Source: Coffea arabica (taxonomy: Eukaryota; Streptophyta; Magnoliopsida; Gentianales; Rubiaceae). Taken from it: 64,000 nucleotides of DNA. This document shows positions 24,224-33,137 of this stretch, one piece after another (the stretch's first letter is position 1; the number at the start of each line of letters is the position of its first letter). The position numbers and the translations under genes were made by a program. The stretch is taken from contig NC_092323.1 in the NCBI RefSeq assembly GCF_036785885.1, positions 19,786,501-19,850,500 on the forward strand, in the 5' to 3' direction. The notes under the pieces were generated by a model. It worked only from the letters and a program-made list of their open reading frames with translations. It was not told the DNA's origin and did no database searches.

Positions 24224-24726
24224 TGTTAGGAAATTGGCTTAAATTCTTTTAGGTAGATTTCTTATCTTGTGTGGAAGTAACTAGTTTCCTAATTAGTTTT
24301 AGTTACTTGAAGTAGTAGCCAAGAAATTTTATTTAGTTTAGGTAATAGTATTGGTTTCCAATTGTTGTTTGGTTTTTTGGCAGTAATGTTCCCTATAAAT
24401 AGATGGGTTGGTATACCACACAAGGAGAAACACAAGGAGACACAAGGGGCATCATGTAGCCTTATACATGGGGTGTGAGAGAGGGTTCTTGGGAGATGAG
24501 AGATGGTATACAAGAGTTGGGTTTGGGTTTAAGTTGTATTCTTGTATAGGGTTTTCCCCTCATAATAAAGAACGAATTTCTCTCCGTGGACGTAGGCTCA
24601 ATGGTGGAGTTGAACCACGTTAAATATTGTGTGTTGTCTATCTTTCATACTTGTGGCTTGTTCCTCATTAAATTGTTATGCACTTGATATCTCAATAGTT
24701 GTTTGTTCCGCGTTTGGATCCTAACA
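24224..24726 (+). repeat. 5' LTR of the non-autonomous element
   Basis: 503 bp, TGTTAGGA…TCCTAACA, with TATA box TATAAATA at 24394-24401. Open frames in both strands of this LTR recur in the other copy and are not genes. Confidence 0.95.
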
Positions 24727-24728
24727 AG

Positions 24729-24739
24729 TGGTATCAGAG
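24729..24739 (+). other. Primer-binding site, tRNA-iMet type
   Basis: TGGTATCAGAG, complementary to the 3' end of initiator tRNA-Met, lies two bases after the 5' LTR. Confidence 0.9.
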
Positions 24740-25500
24740 TTTCAGGTTGCGAGACTGGGCAATAGAGCAAAGTTCATGGTTGGATCCTAGTTAATTATTG
24801 AGATGAAGTGGATTGGTAGCTGTCACCAATTGAACAATTTAATGGGTAGTATCCTTGTTTCAATAGCTTGACAAAAAGCATTGATGGTGAAGGATGAAAA
24901 GTCGAAAAGCATGAAGATGCTTGACGGTGAATCTAGGCAGGTGATTCAAGGGTCAAGGAAAAGGTGGAGTCCAATGTTGATTTTGGACGTGAATCGGTGG
25001 AGACTTTCTCACACCTCCAACGGTTGATACTTCATCTCGATGGATTTTAGATTTTGGTTATGTTTTTTGGGTGGTATGGCACGTGTCCCAAAGAAACAAG
25101 GAGGTCTAATTTCTATGCGCCAGAAAACTCTGACAGGTACGAGTTTTTCGTTTTAGGTGGAGCCTTGGAAACCACACGTGGCGAGACAGTCTTGAGGATG
25201 AGAAGAAGTATGGTAACTTTACCACTTGATTGCCTCAATGGTTAGGGTTAGAGCTCACAGAAGGGAATCCCAGATTGCAAGTGGTGGTGAGAAGACATCC
25301 TACAAAGGGAGATGGTGAATTGAGGCACCTTCTCACCAGTTAACTGGAGGTTAGACTCGGGGCAACTACACATGTTCATTTGCCGATTGAATCAATTTGG
25401 TGTCAGGACTATATTAATTCGGGTGTGTAGTTTGGTACCATATTATTTGGTAGTTGAAGGCAAATGGTTGCTAAAAGAAATTTTCGCCAAGGTGGAGATT

Positions 25501-26003
25501 TGTTAGGAAATTGGCTTAAATTCTTTTAGATAGATTTCTTATCTTGTGTGGAAGTAACTAGTTTCCTAATTAGTTTTAGTTACTTAAAATAGTAGCCAAG
25601 AAATTCTATTTAGTTTAGGTAATAGTATTGGTTTCCAATTGTTATTTGGTTTTTTGGCAGTAATGTTCCCTATAAATAGATGGGTTGGTATACCACACAA
25701 GGAGAAACACAAGGAGACACAAGGGGCATCATGTAGCCTTATACATGGGGTGTGAGAGAGGGTTCTTGGGAGATGAGAGATGGTATACAAGAGTTGGGTT
25801 TGGGTTTAAGTTATTTTCTTGTATAGGGTTTTCCCCTCATAATAAAAAACGGATTTCTCTCCGTGGACGTAGGCTCAATGGTGGAGTTGAACCACGTTAA
25901 ATATTGTGTGTCGTCTATCTTTCATACTTGTGGCTTGTTCCTCATTAAATTGTTGTGCACTTGATATCTCAATAGTTGTTTGTTCCGCGTTTGGATCCTA
26001 ACA
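25501..26003 (+). repeat. 3' LTR of the non-autonomous element
   Basis: 503 bp and nearly identical to the 5' LTR. TATA box TATAAATA at 25671-25678. The polypurine tract lies immediately upstream. Confidence 0.95.
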
Positions 26004-26008
26004 CCTTT

Positions 26009-26241
26009 AGAGTTAAGAAGGAATTTAGCATGTAAGAGAAGAAGGATTCTCAAACACAAAAAGATAACAAAGATTTGTCTACCAAAGTACACGTGATTGA
26101 AGAGGGACATTCAATGAAGTCATAAAGCAAAAAGATAATCGGTCTAAGAATCATCGAAAGAACAAGAAAAGGAAGAAAAAATGCAAGTGCTTCTGCTTCT
26201 GTTGAAACAAACTTGGATATTAGAAGTCCGAATTTAGACCT
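26009..26241 (+). pseudogene. Copia-type gag relic, part 2
   Basis: Continues part 1 after the TSD with a Lys/Glu-rich stretch (V-K-K-E-F-S-M, KDSQTQKDNKDLST, VIEEGHS) and the beginning of a CCHC zinc knuckle (K-C-F-C-F-C, then N-K-L-G-Y). It carries several stops. It is interrupted at GACCT by the SIRE-like element and resumes at 36102. Confidence 0.7.
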
Positions 26242-27446
26242 TGTAAGGCCCAAAGACAACCTAAGAGGGGGGTGAATTAGGTTGATTAAAATCTTAATCA
26301 AATTTATGCAATTTTTGCTTAATAAAAATTTACCTTCTTTTATAGTAATGATCAATCAAGTAGATTAGAAGAAGAGAGCAATATTGATTCGAAAAACAAG
26401 TATAGATAAGCAATGAGAATTTTATTAAACAAAAAGGAATAAGATAGAATATCAAACCGATTGTCTACCAAGCTTTCCTCAAACTTGAAGACCAATCACT
26501 AGGTTGAGCAACTTCTCTTTGATGAAAGATGATCAACTAGATGTACAATGGAGGGAGCACTTCCTCCTTACCCTAAGCCTCACTTAGTCAAGTTAAGAAG
26601 TTTTACAATCACTCAGATAACCCTCAACAAAGCTACACTAATGAAATTTTCAACCACAAGAGAAATGCTCACAAGAAATTCACACCACTTGGAGAACAAA
26701 TCTAGCTTTGGAGACTATTTTCTAACTTAAAATATCTCTTGAGATCTTGTAAACAAAGTGTGCAAAAGTCCTTATCTGATTCAGAATCGTTTGTATTTAA
26801 AGGGAACCAAAAATGGGATTCATTAATACTTCCAACGGATAGAAGGCAGATGAAGAGTCAGCTAGTTGTTGGGGCTGTCGGACGTCCGACGGCTTAGTCA
26901 TCGTCCGATCCCATCATCCGAAAATCAGTCAAGTTGTTGTTCGGACGTCCGATGGGATTTTATCGTTCGAGCTTCTGTGTCCGAACGTCGTCCAGAGAGT
27001 TATCAAATTTTCGTGAAATTTTTAGGATGTCCGATGAGATTGATGTGCGTCCGAAGCATGCGTCCGATCCTTCAGGACGTCCGATGCTTCCTTACGAGCG
27101 TCCGACAGAGTCTTGGCAGAGAGTCATCAACACTTTGTGAAATTTTTAGGACGTCCGACACGTTCGATGTGCGTCCGAGGAGTACGTCCGATCCATCCGG
27201 ACGTCCGATGCTTCCTCACGAGCGTCCGACAGAATCTTCTTCTTAATTATCTTCATCCTTTCGGACGTCCGATAGATTCCTTCGGACGTCCGATATGAGT
27301 GTCCTGTTTTTGCTTCTTCTTTTGGTTGATTTTCATTTCTTGACATATTCGTACCTGATTCTTTGATAGGCAAAAAACACTTGTATTTGAAGAGAGTTAG
27401 ATAAACATTTCAAAGTATTTTGTGATCATCAAAACCAAGAATAACA
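26242..27446 (-). repeat. 3' LTR (element orientation) of the SIRE-like copia element
   Basis: About 1,205 bp; on the minus strand it begins TGTTATTC and ends GGCCTTACA. It holds seven or more CGGACGTCCG-type palindromes between 26876 and 27295, upstream (minus strand) of a TATA-like TTTAAATAC at 26793-26801. Short open frames full of R-P-M-L-P / S-D-V-R repeats in this region are products of the palindrome array, not genes. Confidence 0.93.
26876..27295. promoter_or_regulatory. U3 array of CGGACGTCCG palindromes
   Basis: TCGGACGTCCGA or a one-base variant occurs repeatedly, for example at about 26879, 26941, 27074, 27150, 27198, 27261 and 27282, with further half-sites TCCGA between. GACGTC is the C-box core bound by plant bZIP factors (known). 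Its placement upstream of the LTR TATA suggests enhancer function (inference). Confidence 0.65.
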
Positions 27447-27740
27447 TTCTCCCCCTTTTTGATGATGACAAAACAATGGTTTGAAATGAGATTTGATGAT
27501 TACAATATAATCTCCCCCTTTCACAATTGACAAAAACTCCCCCTTACTTAGTGGATGATAGAGCAAAAATTTGAAAAACTCCCCCTCACTTGGCTACCTT
27601 ACCGAATTAATCAATTATCTAAAAACATAACAGTTAAACAGCCAACATGATACCATCCAACATTTTACCAATTCAATCCAACAATCCATCAAGCCAATTC
27701 AATTAAATCATCAATCCAATCCAGTTCTCTCCCCCTTTTT
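27447..27740 (-). other. Polypurine tract and reiterated PPT-like boxes
   Basis: On the minus strand an AAAAAGGGGGAGAA tract abuts the LTR. Four more near-copies of GGGGGAG lie at about 27510, 27538, 27580 and 27728 within 300 bp, two of them in the same TGATGATGACAAA-like context. The first is the functional PPT by position. The rest may be former or auxiliary tracts. Confidence 0.7.
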
Positions 27741-28014
27741 GTCATCACAAAAGGCCAATCAATCACATATATCATAGAGAACCAATAACAAAAACATTCA
27801 TCACATCCACACATTTATCATTTAAAATACTCAAACATCCATCCAGATATCCATAACCATTACAGCCATAATCATCCATTAAAAAGTACTAAACGAACAC
27901 AACATTAACAAAAACATTACATCTACATATTCATTGTTGAACACCACAAACACTAGAAACATATGAAATAGCCAAACAAAATGCAAATGACCCTATGTGA
28001 TCCTAAATGGTGAA

Positions 28015-29481
28015 CTAGGTGGATCCCGGTGTCCTTCGAGAAAGCTGATATTGGGAGAGGTCTTCCTCTTCAGTTTCTTCATCATCTGCAGCAGCTTCTT
28101 CAACAGGTGCCTTGCCTTTATCTGATGTGGAAGGGTCATGAGGAGTCACTGGAGTTGATGAGCTCGGGTCTGAAATTGATGAACTTGGATCAGTGGGGCG
28201 TGGCTCTTTGCCATGTGAAACTTCCTCAACCACAGGTGGGGGAAAAAGAAGGTTCTTTTTGTCTAGAAAGGCTGTTTGATGTTCAGAGGACATGGTGAGC
28301 ATTAGACCATGTTCTAGAAGAAGAACATGCTGTTTGAGTTCACGAAGGAGCTCAATCACTTCATCATTGGAGGAGGAAGATGCCTTAGTGGCAGACTTCC
28401 TGGGATGAATGGGAGTGAGTGAAACAGATGAATGATCATGTGCAGTGTTAGACCTCTGTTCACTAGAGGATGCCCCCTTATAAGCCCACAGATTATCTTT
28501 AAAAACAAGATTTTTCCTTTCAAAATATCCTTTGGTAAAGGCATAAGAAGATGCTTCTTTGGGACAAACACCTAGAATTGGAACTTTGTAAAACTCAAAA
28601 ATCTTTTGAAGAAACTTTCCATAAGATAATTTTCTGCGAGAATCAGTGGCATAGCGAAGTAAAAACTTGCACATGACAAAACCAAAATCAATACGAATTT
28701 TTTCTCGAAAACAGTAAAAGAGATACAACTCCATTTTGTTTGCATCAGTTTTATGGCCATCAGTGGGTACAAGCAGGTTTGAAATGATTGAAAAGGCAAT
28801 TAGATTCACAGGAGCAAGATCATTCAGTTTAGCATCAGCAGGGGAGAAAAAACTTCTTTTAAAATAAGTCAACATTTTAGCCCCATCAAAATGATTATCA
28901 GCAGTAGGGTGCTCTTCATAGGAAAAGAAATCTGTAATTTTATCCTTGCATCCACGTTCAATGGTAGTATTTAAAATGGAATTCACAGTTTCAGAATCAA
29001 AGACTAAGTCTACCCCATTAACCCTGGACATGATCTCAGTTTGGTCAGTGCCTTTCCTAAGATTGGCAAAAAATTGATGCAGCATTTCAGGATAATAGAC
29101 ATTGGGCATAGAAATGAGATGTGACCATTTCTGGAAAGCAAATAGACTCAGAATGGATTCTAAACCTATGTGGCGAAATTCAGAAGAGTTTACAGTTCGT
29201 TGAGGGATGACACCTTTCTGGGATATCCAGGAGTGTTTGTCTTTTGCAGCATCATCAAAGAATGTAGGGAGTGTGGCTGATTTTGGAGGCGGTTGAGAAG
29301 AGATTCCCTGTCCAGATTCAGGCTGAGAGGTGGGTTGTGGAGTAGGCCGTGACATTTGACCCTTTACGGCTCCTCTCTTGAAGCGTTTGGATGAACGTTT
29401 GACCGTAGGAAGATCCTCATCCTCATCCCTGAGTGGATGCTTGCGTCCGGCAGTAACCTTTTCTCCTCTTAGATTCACCAT
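28015..29481 (-). CDS. 3' ORF of the SIRE-like element (env-position, putative plant transposon protein)
   Basis: 488 aa from ATG at 29481-29479. Translation of the same frame from the non-ATG codon further upstream would add 13 residues. It lies 3' of pol in element orientation, the place occupied by the env-like gene of SIRE elements, and is uninterrupted. The first 90 residues are basic and Pro/Gln-rich (KRSSKRFKRG, a possible nuclear localisation signal). Residues about 90-330 form a folded block (LFAFQKWSHLISMPNVYYPE, MSRVNGVDLVFDSETVN, DFGFVMCKFLLRYA). This resembles the putative plant transposon protein domain found in Athila/SIRE extra ORFs. The C-terminal 150 residues are Ser/Pro/Glu-rich. 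I see no clear signal peptide or fusion peptide, so env function is not supported. A palindrome array and a TATA-like box lie just upstream. Confidence 0.7.
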   Translation of the reverse strand: MVNLRGEKVTAGRKHPLRDEDEDLPTVKRSSKRFKRGAVKGQMSRPTPQPTSQPESGQGISSQPPPKSATLPTFFDDAAKDKHSWISQKGVIPQRTVNSSEFRHIGLESILSLFAFQKWSHLISMPNVYYPEMLHQFFANLRKGTDQTEIMSRVNGVDLVFDSETVNSILNTTIERGCKDKITDFFSYEEHPTADNHFDGAKMLTYFKRSFFSPADAKLNDLAPVNLIAFSIISNLLVPTDGHKTDANKMELYLFYCFREKIRIDFGFVMCKFLLRYATDSRRKLSYGKFLQKIFEFYKVPILGVCPKEASSYAFTKGYFERKNLVFKDNLWAYKGASSSEQRSNTAHDHSSVSLTPIHPRKSATKASSSSNDEVIELLRELKQHVLLLEHGLMLTMSSEHQTAFLDKKNLLFPPPVVEEVSHGKEPRPTDPSSSISDPSSSTPVTPHDPSTSDKGKAPVEEAAADDEETEEEDLSQYQLSRRTPGST

Positions 29482-29813
29482 TGTGCGAAATGTGTGGAAT
29501 GAAGGATGCAAATGATGCACACAGTAGTAGGGAAGTGAATCGCATAGAAATTTTGGGACAAAAAGGCCTTGAACAAGATTTGACAGAGCGGTTATGAGAA
29601 AGTAGGGTTTTGAGGGAAAATTGGGAATTTACGAATTGTTATGCGATTCGATGAAATGATCAGGAGAAATGAATCGCAATCAACCAGGAAAAGTTTTGTT
29701 TGAGTCAATTTGGGAATGAGAGCTTCAGAATGGTATGAATTTGAGAGTGAGAAATGAGAGAGTTTTCGTCCGAGAGGAAATAGAAAAAAAATTTGAAGCA
29801 AATGAGGGAGAAA

Positions 29814-29972
29814 GTTATTTTAAAAAGTGAGCCGTTGCACTGTCGGACGGCCGAACGAAGTCGTGTGTCCGACAGCTTCGTCCGAACAGGTGTTTTCTGG
29901 AAAAAAATAGCTGAAGAACATTATCGGACGTCCGTTCATCTTCTTTCGGATGTCCGAAGACTTTGAAAAATT
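29814..29972 (-). promoter_or_regulatory. Possible internal promoter before the 3' ORF, U3-like
   Basis: Three palindromes of the LTR type (CGGACGGCCG, CGGACGTCCG, CGGATGTCCG) and several half-sites lie between pol and the 3' ORF. On the minus strand they are followed by GTCCGACAGTGCAACGGCT and the TATA-like TTTTTAAAATAAC (29814-29826). LTR-B has GTCCGACAGCCCCAACGGCT in the same position relative to its array. This suggests duplication of a U3 module to drive the 3' ORF. Confidence 0.5.
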
Positions 29973-32900
29973 TTAAGATGATTTTTCGATTATTCCTAAT
30001 TTTGATCTTAGATGAATGAACTGATCTAATGGCAAAGCTTTGGTAAAAGTATCAGCAAATTGATCTTTAGAACAAACATAATTTACACAAATTTCACCTT
30101 TTTGAACAAGATCTCGAATAAAGTGGTGCTTTATATCTATATGCTTTGTCCTAGAATGTTGAATTGGATTTTTGGTCAAATTAATAGCACTAGTATTATC
30201 ACAGAATATAGGCATGCAGTCATATAACAATCCAAAATCATTCAAGGTATGCTTCATCCATAAAAGTTGAGCACAACATGCACTAGCGGCAATATATTCC
30301 GCTTCGGTTGTAGACAGAGATATTGCATTTTGCTTTTTGCTAAACCAAGAAACTAAGCAATTACCAAAAAAGTGACAAGTTTCACTAGTACTTTTTCTGT
30401 CCACACGACAACCACCAAAATCCGCATCCGAATATCCATATAAAGCAAATTCACAAGATCTAGCATACCAAAGACCATAGTCTAATGTACCTTTCAAATA
30501 CCTAAAAATTCTTTTAACAGCATTTAAATGTGATTCTTTTGGACAAGATTGAAATCTAGCACACAAGCAAACAGCAAACATAATATCAGGTCTGCTTGCG
30601 GTTAAATAGAGTAAGCTTCCGATCATACCTCTATAGTGCTTTTCATCCACATGATTACCTTCTTCATCTTTGTCAAATTTTGTAGAAGTGCACATAGGAG
30701 TTCCAACTTGCTTTGAGTCCTCCATGCCAAACTTTTTCAGCAATTCCTTGGTATATTTTGCTTGATTTATAAAAATTCCCTCAAGGGCTTGATGTATTTG
30801 AAGTCTAAGGAAGAAATTTAATTCTCCCATCATACTCATTTCAAATTCACTTTGCATAGTGGTGGAAAAATCCTTGCATAGATACTCATTAGTAGCACCA
30901 AAAATAATATCATCAACATATATTTGTACAATAAGAAGGTCATTTAACACTTGCTTAGTAAAAAGTGTGGTGTCCACAATACCTCTTTTGAAACCATTTT
31001 CAATCAAGAAACCACTTAACCTTTCATACCAAGCTCTTGGAGCCTGTTTTAAACCATATAATGCTTTAGATAGTTTAAACACATGACTTGGAAATTTTGT
31101 ATTTTCAAAACCGGGGGGTTGATCCACATATACTTCTTGATCAATAAAACCATTTAAAAAGGCACTTTTAACATCCATTTGAAACAATTTGAAACCTTTG
31201 AAACAAGCAAAAACAAGAAGCATTCTAATAGATTCTAATCTCGCTACGGGAGCAAATGTTTCATCAAAATCAATTCCTTCTTCTTGTGCATATCCTTTAG
31301 CAACTAATCTGGCTTTATTTCTTACAACAACACCTTTATCATCCAATTTATTTCTGAATATCCACTTTGTGCCAATGATAGGTTGATTTTGAGGTCTATC
31401 AACAAGTGTCCAAACCTTATTTCTCTCAAATTGATTAAGTTCCTCTTGCATAGCCAAAATCCAGTTATCATCCTTTAAAGCATCATTGATATTTTTTGGT
31501 TCAAAAAGAGAAACTAAAGCAAAATTGTCTATCAATTTTCTAGATGAAGAACGAGTCTTTACCTTTTCGGATGGATCACCAATTATAAGCTCTCTTGGAT
31601 GATTTTGGCTAAATTTCCAAGCATTGGGAAGGTCTTTGACTGAATCATCATTCTCATCTTCATCACCCTTTTCTTGATCATTATGAGCTTCATCCATCAT
31701 TTCCATTGCTGCTGGTTTAGAAATTTCTTCATCACCAATTTTCAGCTTTTCCATTCCTTCACGAACACCTACATCATCATCCTCACACGACCTTTTGGAA
31801 TTATTATCATTAGTTTCATCAAATGTTATGTGAATGGCTTCTTCTATCACAAGAGTCCTTCTATTAAAGACTCTATATCCTCTTTTGTTCTCACAATAAC
31901 CCAAAAATATTCCTTCATCAGATTTTTTCTCAAACTTACCAAGATGTTCCTTTAAATTTAAAATAAAACATTTACAACCAAAGACTTTGAAATATCCAAC
32001 CGTAGGTTTTTTTTTATCAAAAATCAGTTCATAAGATGTCTTATTCAAAATGGGTCTCAAAAGGATTCTGTTCATCACATAACATGCAGTGTTTACCGCT
32101 TCAACCCAAAGGTATTTTGGCAAACTACATTCACTTAACATAGTTCTAGCAGCCTCTTGTAGTATCCTATTTTTCCTTTCTACAACACCATTTTGTTGTG
32201 GAGTTCTTGCAATTGAAAACTCATGTGTTATGCCATTATGATCACAGAAATCTGGAAAATCACAATACTTGAATTCCGTTCCATTATCACTTCTAATCCT
32301 AACAATTTTTAAGCCAAGCAGATTTTGCACTTTAGCAAACAATGAAGTGAAATTCTTGAACGCATCATCCTTATGAGCAAGAAATATCACCCAAGTATAT
32401 CTAGAATAATCATCCACAATCACAAAGCAGTATTTCTTACCTCCCAAGCTAGTGATTTGAGTAGGACCAAATAAGTCAAGATGCAAGAGTTCTAAAGGTT
32501 TAGAAGTTGAAACACACTTCTTTGGTTTAAAAGAAACTTTTGTTTGCTTTCCAAATTGATATGCATCACAAATTTTATCCTTTTCAAAACAGATTTTTGG
32601 CAAGCCTCTAACCAGCTCCTTTTTCGAAATTTTCTTTAGTAAATCCATGTTAAAATGACAAAGTCTCCTATGCCACAACCAAAGATCTTCATTTGAAGCT
32701 TTAAGACATTTGAAACTAGAAGAATCAATTTTATCAAGAACCACAATATATATGTCGTTAAACCTCTTACCTTTGAACACAACATTATATTTGGAATCAA
32801 GCACAATGCATTCATGCTTTTTAAACAACACATTCAAGTCTTTATCACACAATTGACTAACACTAAGCAAGTTATAACCTAAATTATCAACTAAGAGCAC

Positions 32901-33137
32901 ATTATGAACAAAAGCTTCACTATCCTTACCAACATCACCTATTCCAATTGTCTTAGCTTTCACATCATCACCGAATGTTACCTTTTCACTTGATTTTGAT
33001 TTTAGCTTTATGAACAAAGAGGGATCACCGGTCATATGCCTTGAGCAGCCACTATCAATAAACCATTTGGACTTGTTTGAGCCTTTTTCCTGAAAAGAGA
33101 AAATGTTTGGTACCCTTTTTAATTTTTGGGTCCACAA
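29973..33137 (-). CDS. Copia pol polyprotein: protease, integrase, RT, RNase H
   Basis: One open frame of 1,054 codons; it has no ATG of its own and would be read from gag. Domains in order: copia protease (WFIDSGCSRHMTGD, active site D-S-G, residues about 25-40); gag-pre-integrase (LWHRRLCHFN … CDAYQFGKQ) and integrase core (LDLFGPTQ, IRSDNGTEFK, PQQNGVVERKN), about 155-400; RT (catalytic YVDDIIFGAT), about 560-810; RNase H (YSDADFGG, STTEAEYIA, CDNTSAI, KHIDIKHHF) at the C-terminus. The copia order (integrase before RT) is clear. Oddities: the second Cys of the integrase zinc site is Tyr (CDAY for CDAC), LGH reads LCH, and FFLGLQI reads FFLRLQI. It would make and integrate cDNA. These substitutions may have crippled it despite the open frame. 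Confidence 0.95.
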   Translation of the reverse strand: MWTQKLKRVPNIFSFQEKGSNKSKWFIDSGCSRHMTGDPSLFIKLKSKSSEKVTFGDDVKAKTIGIGDVGKDSEAFVHNVLLVDNLGYNLLSVSQLCDKDLNVLFKKHECIVLDSKYNVVFKGKRFNDIYIVVLDKIDSSSFKCLKASNEDLWLWHRRLCHFNMDLLKKISKKELVRGLPKICFEKDKICDAYQFGKQTKVSFKPKKCVSTSKPLELLHLDLFGPTQITSLGGKKYCFVIVDDYSRYTWVIFLAHKDDAFKNFTSLFAKVQNLLGLKIVRIRSDNGTEFKYCDFPDFCDHNGITHEFSIARTPQQNGVVERKNRILQEAARTMLSECSLPKYLWVEAVNTACYVMNRILLRPILNKTSYELIFDKKKPTVGYFKVFGCKCFILNLKEHLGKFEKKSDEGIFLGYCENKRGYRVFNRRTLVIEEAIHITFDETNDNNSKRSCEDDDVGVREGMEKLKIGDEEISKPAAMEMMDEAHNDQEKGDEDENDDSVKDLPNAWKFSQNHPRELIIGDPSEKVKTRSSSRKLIDNFALVSLFEPKNINDALKDDNWILAMQEELNQFERNKVWTLVDRPQNQPIIGTKWIFRNKLDDKGVVVRNKARLVAKGYAQEEGIDFDETFAPVARLESIRMLLVFACFKGFKLFQMDVKSAFLNGFIDQEVYVDQPPGFENTKFPSHVFKLSKALYGLKQAPRAWYERLSGFLIENGFKRGIVDTTLFTKQVLNDLLIVQIYVDDIIFGATNEYLCKDFSTTMQSEFEMSMMGELNFFLRLQIHQALEGIFINQAKYTKELLKKFGMEDSKQVGTPMCTSTKFDKDEEGNHVDEKHYRGMIGSLLYLTASRPDIMFAVCLCARFQSCPKESHLNAVKRIFRYLKGTLDYGLWYARSCEFALYGYSDADFGGCRVDRKSTSETCHFFGNCLVSWFSKKQNAISLSTTEAEYIAASACCAQLLWMKHTLNDFGLLYDCMPIFCDNTSAINLTKNPIQHSRTKHIDIKHHFIRDLVQKGEICVNYVCSKDQFADTFTKALPLDQFIHLRSKLGIIEKSS

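Larger units (their letters stand above)
24224..26003 (+). mobile_element. Non-autonomous LTR retrotransposon (TRIM/LARD-like), 1,780 bp
   Basis: It has two 503-bp LTRs (24224-24726, 25501-26003) that begin TGTTAGGA and end TCCTAACA, with about 11 differences by eye (near 98% identity). A perfect 5-bp TSD, CCTTT, lies at 24219-24223 and 26004-26008. A tRNA-Met-type primer site TGGTATCAGAG lies at 24729-24739, two bases after the LTR. The polypurine tract AAGGTGGAGA at 25489-25498 abuts the 3' LTR. The 774-bp interior has no coding capacity. It must have been copied by enzymes of another, probably copia, element. It is larger than a classical TRIM. Confidence 0.95.

Noticed and set aside
24289..24623. 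Open frames on both strands repeated at 25584-25900
   Set aside because: They lie wholly inside the two LTRs of the non-autonomous element and appear in duplicate for that reason.
26876..27295. Repeats with spacers that could suggest a CRISPR-like array
   Set aside because: Repeat length and spacing are irregular, the sequence lies in a plant LTR, and the motif is a short palindrome. No cas genes.
26866..27298. Overlapping small open frames rich in R-P-M / S-D-V-R repeats (also at 35589-35953)
   Set aside because: They are translations of the CGGACGTCCG palindrome array in both LTRs, present in identical form in each LTR. There is no coding signature.
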